From Gemmatimonadales bacterium (GTDB lineage: Bacteria > Gemmatimonadota > Gemmatimonadetes > Gemmatimonadales > GWC2-71-9), in NCBI GenBank assembly GCA_030699545.1, contig JAUYMC010000156.1, positions 1 to 34,992 on the forward strand: a stretch of 34,992 nucleotides of DNA, read 5' to 3'. Made by a program: the position numbers and the translations under genes. The first letter of the stretch is position 1; each line of letters opens with the position of its first letter. The notes beneath the pieces were generated by a model. The model was not told the DNA's origin. It saw only the letters and a list, made by a program, of their open reading frames with translations, and ran no database searches. Shown piece by piece: positions 30,926-34,992 of the stretch.

Positions 30926-31603
30926 ATGTCCGTGCAAGTGACCCCCCACCCCGCCTGGGTGGCCGAGCTCGATTCGACGCTGGAGCCCCGACGCCAGGCT
31001 ATTCTCGACACGCCCGTGATCGTGGACGCGTCGGAGAATCAACTGGTGGATGGCCAAATTCAGAACTTTCTGGTGGGGTTCTATCCCATCATTCGCGATT
31101 TTCCGCAGTGGTTGCAGCTGCTGCTCGACCGCTCGCCCGAAATGGGCCGCGATTTCTTCACCGACAACATCCGCGTCGAGCGACGCCACGATGCCATGTG
31201 GCGGGCGATGGGCGACGGCTTTACGGTGCCCAAGAAGCGGTTTCAGGAGCCCGAGCCGATGCTGCCGCCGGTCAAGAAGTTCCACGCGTACCTCACCGAC
31301 ATGTGCCGCAATGCGGAGTTCGGCCAGGCCGTCTCCGCCACGAACTACGCGGTAGAGGGGGTCGCGCAGAAGATTTCGGAGAAGGCGCTGCGCGGTCTCG
31401 CGAAGAACGCAAAGATCGGCCCGCGCGGGCGCTGGTGGCTGGAGGAGCACGCCAAGTACGACGATGAGCATCCGATCCACGCCCTGGAGATCATCAAGGA
31501 CTGCGTGAAGCGTGGCGCCGACACTCCGGAAAAGGTGACCGTCTCCGCGTTGGAGAGTCTCGCGCTCATGAAGACCGCCATGGAGGCGTCCTACCACGGC
31601 TAA
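30926..31603 (+). CDS. Haem-oxygenase-like diiron protein (PqqC/TenA/CADD-type fold)
   Basis: A 225-residue, all-helical protein of the iron-containing redox enzyme group. Predicted metal ligands match haem-oxygenase-like diiron oxidases: E85 and H88 in NIRVERRHDAMW, E144 in NYAVEGVAQKI, and H175, D179 and H182 in EEHAKYDDEH, giving the H-x3-D-x2-H helix of that superfamily at nearly the residue numbers of chlamydial CADD. Members cleave or oxidise amino-acid-, fatty-acid- or cofactor-derived substrates with O2; the substrate here is unknown. ATG 30926 has GGAAGGAG 6 nt upstream; the longer track ORF runs into the promoter. The gene diverges from padR across a palindromic operator and is probably its target. 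Confidence 0.85.
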   Translation: MSVQVTPHPAWVAELDSTLEPRRQAILDTPVIVDASENQLVDGQIQNFLVGFYPIIRDFPQWLQLLLDRSPEMGRDFFTDNIRVERRHDAMWRAMGDGFTVPKKRFQEPEPMLPPVKKFHAYLTDMCRNAEFGQAVSATNYAVEGVAQKISEKALRGLAKNAKIGPRGRWWLEEHAKYDDEHPIHALEIIKDCVKRGADTPEKVTVSALESLALMKTAMEASYHG

Positions 31604-31664
31604 CAAGGGCCGCCGGATTTCGCCGGGCCGCGGGACCCGGGCCAGCGTCGCGACCGCCAAGCGG

Positions 31665-33515
31665 TTGCGGCTCGACCTGGTGCAGGCGGCGGCGGACGTC
31701 GTCGTCGCGCTGCCCGACGCCGTCGTGATCACCGGCGTCGACCGCCGGGTGCTCGCGGTGAACGACGCCGCGGCGGAGCTGCTGGGGTGGCAGGCGGGCG
31801 AAGTGGCGGGCAAGGCGATCGCGGACGTCGTGGCGGCGTCCGAGCGCGCCCACGTCGCGTCGCGCGAGGACCGGGTGCTGGCCGGCGAGACGCAGCGCTA
31901 CGAAACCAGGATCGTGAACCACGCGACGGGGGAAGAGCGCGACGTCTCGGTGTCGAGCGGTCCCTTCCGTGTCGAAGGCGACCTCATCGGCACCGTGGCC
32001 ACGCTGCGCGACATCACCGAGCCCAAGCGGGCGCAGGACACGCTGGCGCGGTCCGAGGCGCGCTACCGCCACCTCGTCGAATCGGCCTCGGATGCGATCG
32101 TGACGTACGACGCGAACGGGCGGTTCACAACCGTGAACCACGCCGCCGAAAACATCTCCGGCTACCGGCGCGAGGAGCTGGTGGGGCAGTGGTTCGCGCC
32201 GATGATCCCCGACGACGACCTTCCCAGGGCGTTGGCGCACTTCCAGCAGGCGCTCGCGGGCGAGACGGGGCTGTTCGAGACACAGTTCTACCGCAAGGAC
32301 GGCGAAGTCCGCACCATCTCGGTCACCTACTCCACGCCGCAGAAGGACGAGGAAGTCCTCTGCCTCATCCGCGACGTGACCGACCAGAAGATGCTGCAGG
32401 AGCAGCTCATCCAGTCGGAGAAGATGTCGGCCATCGGGCAGCTGGTGTCCGGCGTCGCGCACGAGCTGAACAACCCGCTGGCCGGCATCTCCGCCTTCGC
32501 GCAGCTGCTCCTCGCCGAAAAGCGCTTCCCACCCGACCAGCGCACCGCGGCCGAAACGATCTACAGCGAGGCCCGGCGCGCCAGCCGGATCGTGCAAAAC
32601 CTCCTGACGTTTGCGCGGCAGCATAAAGCCGAGAAGGGGCCGACGTCGATCAACCAGGTGCTCGACGACACGCTCGAGCTGCGCGGCTACGAGCTGCGCG
32701 TCCGCGGCATCGACGTGCGCCGCGAGTACGACGAGTCGTTGCCGGACACAATGGCCGACGCGCACCAGCTGCAGCAGGTCTTCCTCAACCTCGTCACCAA
32801 CGCCGAGCAGGCGATGGAGCGCTCCCAGGGGCACCATCACCGGCTCACCGTGCGCACGCGCCGCGCCGACGGCGACATCCGGATCGAGATCGAGGACACG
32901 GGCGGCGGCATTCCCCAGAACCTCATCGAGCGGATCTTCAACCCGTTCTTCACCACCAAACCCACGGGCTCGGGCACGGGGCTCGGGCTCTCGATCTCGC
33001 TCGGCATCGTGCGGGAGCACGAGGGGCGGATTTGGGCCGAGAACGTGCCGCAAACCGGCGCGCGCTTTGTGGTCGAGCTGCCGGTCATCGAGCCTCGGGC
33101 CTCGGGCGAGTTCCAGGCGGTCAGCACCGTGCATCCGGTCGGCGATCGCCTGCGCATTCTCGTGGTGGACGACGAAGCGTCGGTGCGTGTCTCGCTCCAG
33201 CGCTATCTCGCGAGCCGCGGGCATGAGGTGGAGACGACCGCGAGCGGCCAGGACGCGCTCACGCGGATGGGCGCGGGGTCCTACGACGCCGTCATCGTCG
33301 ATATGCGGATGCCCGACCTGTCGGGCGAGCAGCTGTTCGAGCGGCTGCGCGGCGTCGACCCCGAGCACGCCGAGCGCGTCATCTTCACGACCGGCGACCT
33401 CGTCAGCGAGCAGATGCGCCGCTTTCTGGACGGCTCCGGCCGTCCCTGTGTTCCCAAACCGTTCGAGTTCTCCTCCTTCGACCAGGCGCTGCCGGCTGCC
33501 CGCCGGCGCGCGTAA
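31665..33515 (+). CDS. PAS-PAS hybrid sensor histidine kinase with C-terminal receiver
   Basis: About 616 residues with no transmembrane helix, so cytoplasmic. Order: PAS 1 (about 10-125, DAVVITGVDRRVLAVNDAAAELLG), PAS 2 (about 130-245, YRHLVESASDAIVTYDANGRF), HisKA with H266 in SGVAHELNNPLAGI, HATPase_c (N box NLVTNAEQAM, DTGGGIP, IFNPFFTTK, GTGLGLSIS) and a receiver domain (about 500-612) with LVVDDEA, phospho-Asp D546 in VDMRMPDLSG and VPKPF. Being a hybrid kinase it needs an Hpt partner. The start is uncertain: TTG 31665 is the first near-standard codon after an in-frame stop at 31569, and it lacks a Shine-Dalgarno. It lies 61 nt after the diiron-protein gene and may be cotranscribed with it. 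Confidence 0.9.
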   Translation: MRLDLVQAAADVVVALPDAVVITGVDRRVLAVNDAAAELLGWQAGEVAGKAIADVVAASERAHVASREDRVLAGETQRYETRIVNHATGEERDVSVSSGPFRVEGDLIGTVATLRDITEPKRAQDTLARSEARYRHLVESASDAIVTYDANGRFTTVNHAAENISGYRREELVGQWFAPMIPDDDLPRALAHFQQALAGETGLFETQFYRKDGEVRTISVTYSTPQKDEEVLCLIRDVTDQKMLQEQLIQSEKMSAIGQLVSGVAHELNNPLAGISAFAQLLLAEKRFPPDQRTAAETIYSEARRASRIVQNLLTFARQHKAEKGPTSINQVLDDTLELRGYELRVRGIDVRREYDESLPDTMADAHQLQQVFLNLVTNAEQAMERSQGHHHRLTVRTRRADGDIRIEIEDTGGGIPQNLIERIFNPFFTTKPTGSGTGLGLSISLGIVREHEGRIWAENVPQTGARFVVELPVIEPRASGEFQAVSTVHPVGDRLRILVVDDEASVRVSLQRYLASRGHEVETTASGQDALTRMGAGSYDAVIVDMRMPDLSGEQLFERLRGVDPEHAERVIFTTGDLVSEQMRRFLDGSGRPCVPKPFEFSSFDQALPAARRRA

Positions 33516-33589
33516 TCTCCCTATGGCTAGCGGGTGGGGCCGATCAGAATCGCGTTGGTGAGCAGCCGCGCCGTCCCGCGCTCCCGCCG

Positions 33590-33625
33590 AAAACACGAGC
33601 GGCCGGAGTGATCTCCGGCCGCTCG
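33590..33625 (-). terminator. Intrinsic terminator of the PDZ-protein operon
   Basis: A perfect 13-bp stem (CGAGCGGCCGGAG at 33596-33608 pairing with 33613-33625) with a 4-nt loop. Read on the minus strand the stem is followed by TGTTTTC, a short U-run, so it terminates transcripts coming from the PDZ gene that ends at 33653. No T-run follows in the plus direction, although the hairpin could still slow transcripts from the kinase gene. Confidence 0.8.
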
Positions 33626-33652
33626 CGCTGTTCCAGAGCTCCGGTGGTCAGG

Positions 33653-34609
33653 TCAGATCACTCGGACACTCCGTCCGACATTTCTGAGCTCGCGCTGCAG
33701 TCGCTGCAGATCGGGCAGAACGTTGTACTGCATCGGCTCCTCCCGCTGGATGCGGGGCATCATGTTGCGGAACCGGGTGCGCGCTTGGGGGACGGTCCAG
33801 GAAACCGTCGAGCGCCGCTGCTTGCGCACGATTTCGAGCGAGACGCTTTCGCCGGCCTCGTAGGAGCTGAGGATGCGCATCGCGTGAGACGGCGACGACG
33901 GCTTGCGACCGCCGATGCTGACAATGACGTCCCCGCCGCGCAGCGGCAGGCTGGTATCGGCTGGAGCCTTCACCACGAGCACGCCTTCGCGCGTGCCGAA
34001 GTACTCCGCCAGGTCGGGGTTCAGCGTGACCATCTCGAGCCGTCCCCACGGGGCCCCGAACACATAGCCGAATCCGGGAACGCCGGTGTCGATCTGCACG
34101 CGAAAATCGGGCTCCATCAGAAACCCGCCCGCGCGGGGCGCGATGGTGGCCCACGAGGATCCGAGCTCTTCCGCGACGATCGTCGCCCGCCGGGTCTCGG
34201 TGCCGCGGCGATACTCGACCTGCACCGTGTCGCCGGGATCGAGGGCGCGGGCCAGCTCGATGAGCCTCATCCCGGGCCCCGATTCGTCGTCGTCGTCGGC
34301 CCGGACGCCGCTGAGCGCGGCGCCCTTGAAGCGCGTGATGATGTCACCCGCCTTGAGGCCCGCGTCGTCGGCCGGGCCGCCGGGCGTCACGGCCTCGATG
34401 TACGCGCCGATCCTGTCGTTCGCGGCGTTGGCATCGGTTTTGACCACGACGCCGATGCGGCCGCGGTTGGTCGAAAACGAAAACACTCCAGGGCGCGGCG
34501 TGCGCGCCTGCGCGCGTGGTCTGGGCGCCGGCGCCTCCTGCGATTGCACCGGGATCACCGGGGCCAGCAGGCAGGCGACCGCCGCCGCCAGGGTCCAATT
34601 GCGAATCAT
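33653..34609 (-). CDS. Exported double-PDZ protein without protease domain
   Basis: A 318-residue protein with signal peptide MIRNWTLAAAVACLLAPVIPVQSQ, a Pro/Ala/Arg linker, and two PDZ domains: PDZ1 about 48-148 (RIGVVVKTDANAA, GGPADDAGLKAGDIITRFKG) and PDZ2 about 195-275 (REGVLVVKAPADTSLPLRGGDVIVSIGG). A DegP/DegS-like PDZ arrangement is retained, but there is no trypsin-like domain with a His-Asp-Ser triad, so it is a periplasmic adaptor or sensor rather than a protease. ATG 34609 is chosen because GGAGGAAGG lies about 5 nt upstream; the track start lies inside the upstream gene. The stop is followed 28 nt later by an intrinsic terminator, and the preceding coiled-coil gene is only 19 nt away, so the two form an operon. 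Confidence 0.9.
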   Translation of the reverse strand: MIRNWTLAAAVACLLAPVIPVQSQEAPAPRPRAQARTPRPGVFSFSTNRGRIGVVVKTDANAANDRIGAYIEAVTPGGPADDAGLKAGDIITRFKGAALSGVRADDDDESGPGMRLIELARALDPGDTVQVEYRRGTETRRATIVAEELGSSWATIAPRAGGFLMEPDFRVQIDTGVPGFGYVFGAPWGRLEMVTLNPDLAEYFGTREGVLVVKAPADTSLPLRGGDVIVSIGGRKPSSPSHAMRILSSYEAGESVSLEIVRKQRRSTVSWTVPQARTRFRNMMPRIQREEPMQYNVLPDLQRLQRELRNVGRSVRVI

Positions 34610-34628
34610 GTGCCTTCCTCCAGACAGA

Positions 34629-34992
34629 TTACAGGCCAACGTAACGGGCGCGGGTGGCGCGGACGTTGACCAGCTCCCGCATGAGATCCACCCGCTCCTC
34701 CCAGAGCTCCACCAGCGCGGCATCGCGCGCGCCCCGGTTCCGGGGGGCACGCGCGAGGTCGCGATCGATGGCGGTGATGCGGTCTTCCAGCTCGGCGAGC
34801 ATGGCGGCCGCGCGGCCGCTCAGCACGAGGCTGTCGACGTTGAACCGTTCCAGCTGCTGCTCGAGCGTCGCCGACTGCCGTTTGGCTTGCGCCAGCTGGG
34901 CGTGCAGCCCGCTGCCGTCGCCCGCGGGCCGGAGCAGCAGGACGCCGGCCAGCGCGGCCGCCGCGGCGAGGCTCCAGCCGCTCCACACGCGG
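34629..34992 (-). CDS. Membrane-anchored coiled-coil protein (5' partial)
   Basis: The frame is open to the window edge; GTG 34988 in the track may be internal. The visible 119 or so residues start with a transmembrane helix (WSLAAAAALAGVLLLRP), followed by a heptad-type coiled coil (LHAQLAQAKRQSATLEQQLERF, LAELEDRITAIDRDLARA) and a Glu/Arg-rich end (LVELWEERVDLMRELVNVRATR). This would place the coiled coil in the periplasm next to the PDZ protein encoded 19 nt downstream. The missing N-terminus could be cytoplasmic; an anti-sigma-factor domain is one possibility that the window cannot show. Confidence 0.7.
   Translation of the reverse strand, partial: RVWSGWSLAAAAALAGVLLLRPAGDGSGLHAQLAQAKRQSATLEQQLERFNVDSLVLSGRAAAMLAELEDRITAIDRDLARAPRNRGARDAALVELWEERVDLMRELVNVRATRARYVGL

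Noticed and set aside
31566-33596. 676-residue minus-strand ORF opposite the hybrid kinase
   Set aside because: Antisense shadow; the plus strand holds intact PAS, HisKA, HATPase and receiver motifs.
1-34992. CRISPR array, tRNA, rRNA or transposase gene
   Set aside because: No regularly spaced repeats, no cloverleaf with a recognisable T-loop, no rRNA sequence and no transposase motifs were found by eye.

Overview
High-GC, gene-dense bacterial DNA with no rRNA, tRNA, CRISPR array or transposase. The gene content suits a Gram-negative soil or sediment lineage, most likely Gemmatimonadota. It includes a TonB-dependent receptor with a carboxypeptidase-regulatory domain, secreted M28, M19 and M1 peptidases, beta-propeller lipoproteins, a PadR regulator, PDZ proteins and many short-leader or leaderless starts. 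The phylum call is an inference from gene content, not from a marker gene.

Layout. 1-3515: a truncated membrane PHP-domain protein, a secreted M28 peptidase and a convergent M55 D-aminopeptidase. 3541-3941: a decayed patch holding the 5' end of a DUF3052 gene and an undecaprenyl-diphosphate-synthase gene with its middle deleted. 3938-7770: a DUF4153/DUF4173 membrane protein, a PhzF-family enzyme, a 492-bp cassette with inverted-repeat ends carrying a four-helix-bundle gene, and an EamA exporter. 7720-11525 (minus): a lipoprotein/TonB-receptor operon. 11591-15281: an M1 peptidase, a small conserved protein, a FabH-like ketoacyl synthase and a small membrane protein.

15278-23791 is the most system-like part. 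A membrane protein with a degenerate HD-GYP domain and a tiny Cys-rich protein lie divergent from a tightly coupled five-gene operon. The operon encodes an Hpt-REC regulator (split by an in-frame amber codon), a membrane HEAT-repeat protein, a processive GT2 glycosyltransferase, a TPR plus clan GH-A hydrolase fusion, and a TPR plus outer-membrane beta-barrel (YaiO-like) protein. I read it as an exopolysaccharide synthesis, trimming and export system under two-component control.

23788-34992: an M19 dipeptidase diverges from a three-subunit molybdenum hydroxylase that carries the extra beta-subunit cysteine loop of 4-hydroxybenzoyl-CoA reductase. Its 3' end overlaps the signal peptide of a lipoprotein. 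Then come a PadR repressor with a visible palindromic operator facing a haem-oxygenase-like diiron protein, a PAS-PAS hybrid histidine kinase, and (minus strand) a double-PDZ exported protein plus a membrane-anchored coiled-coil protein that runs off the window, closed by an intrinsic terminator.

A recurring sequence-level feature is a TANNTT hexamer 5-9 nt before a start codon that lacks a Shine-Dalgarno, often as back-to-back divergent pairs. This points to widespread leaderless transcription and was used to choose several starts.
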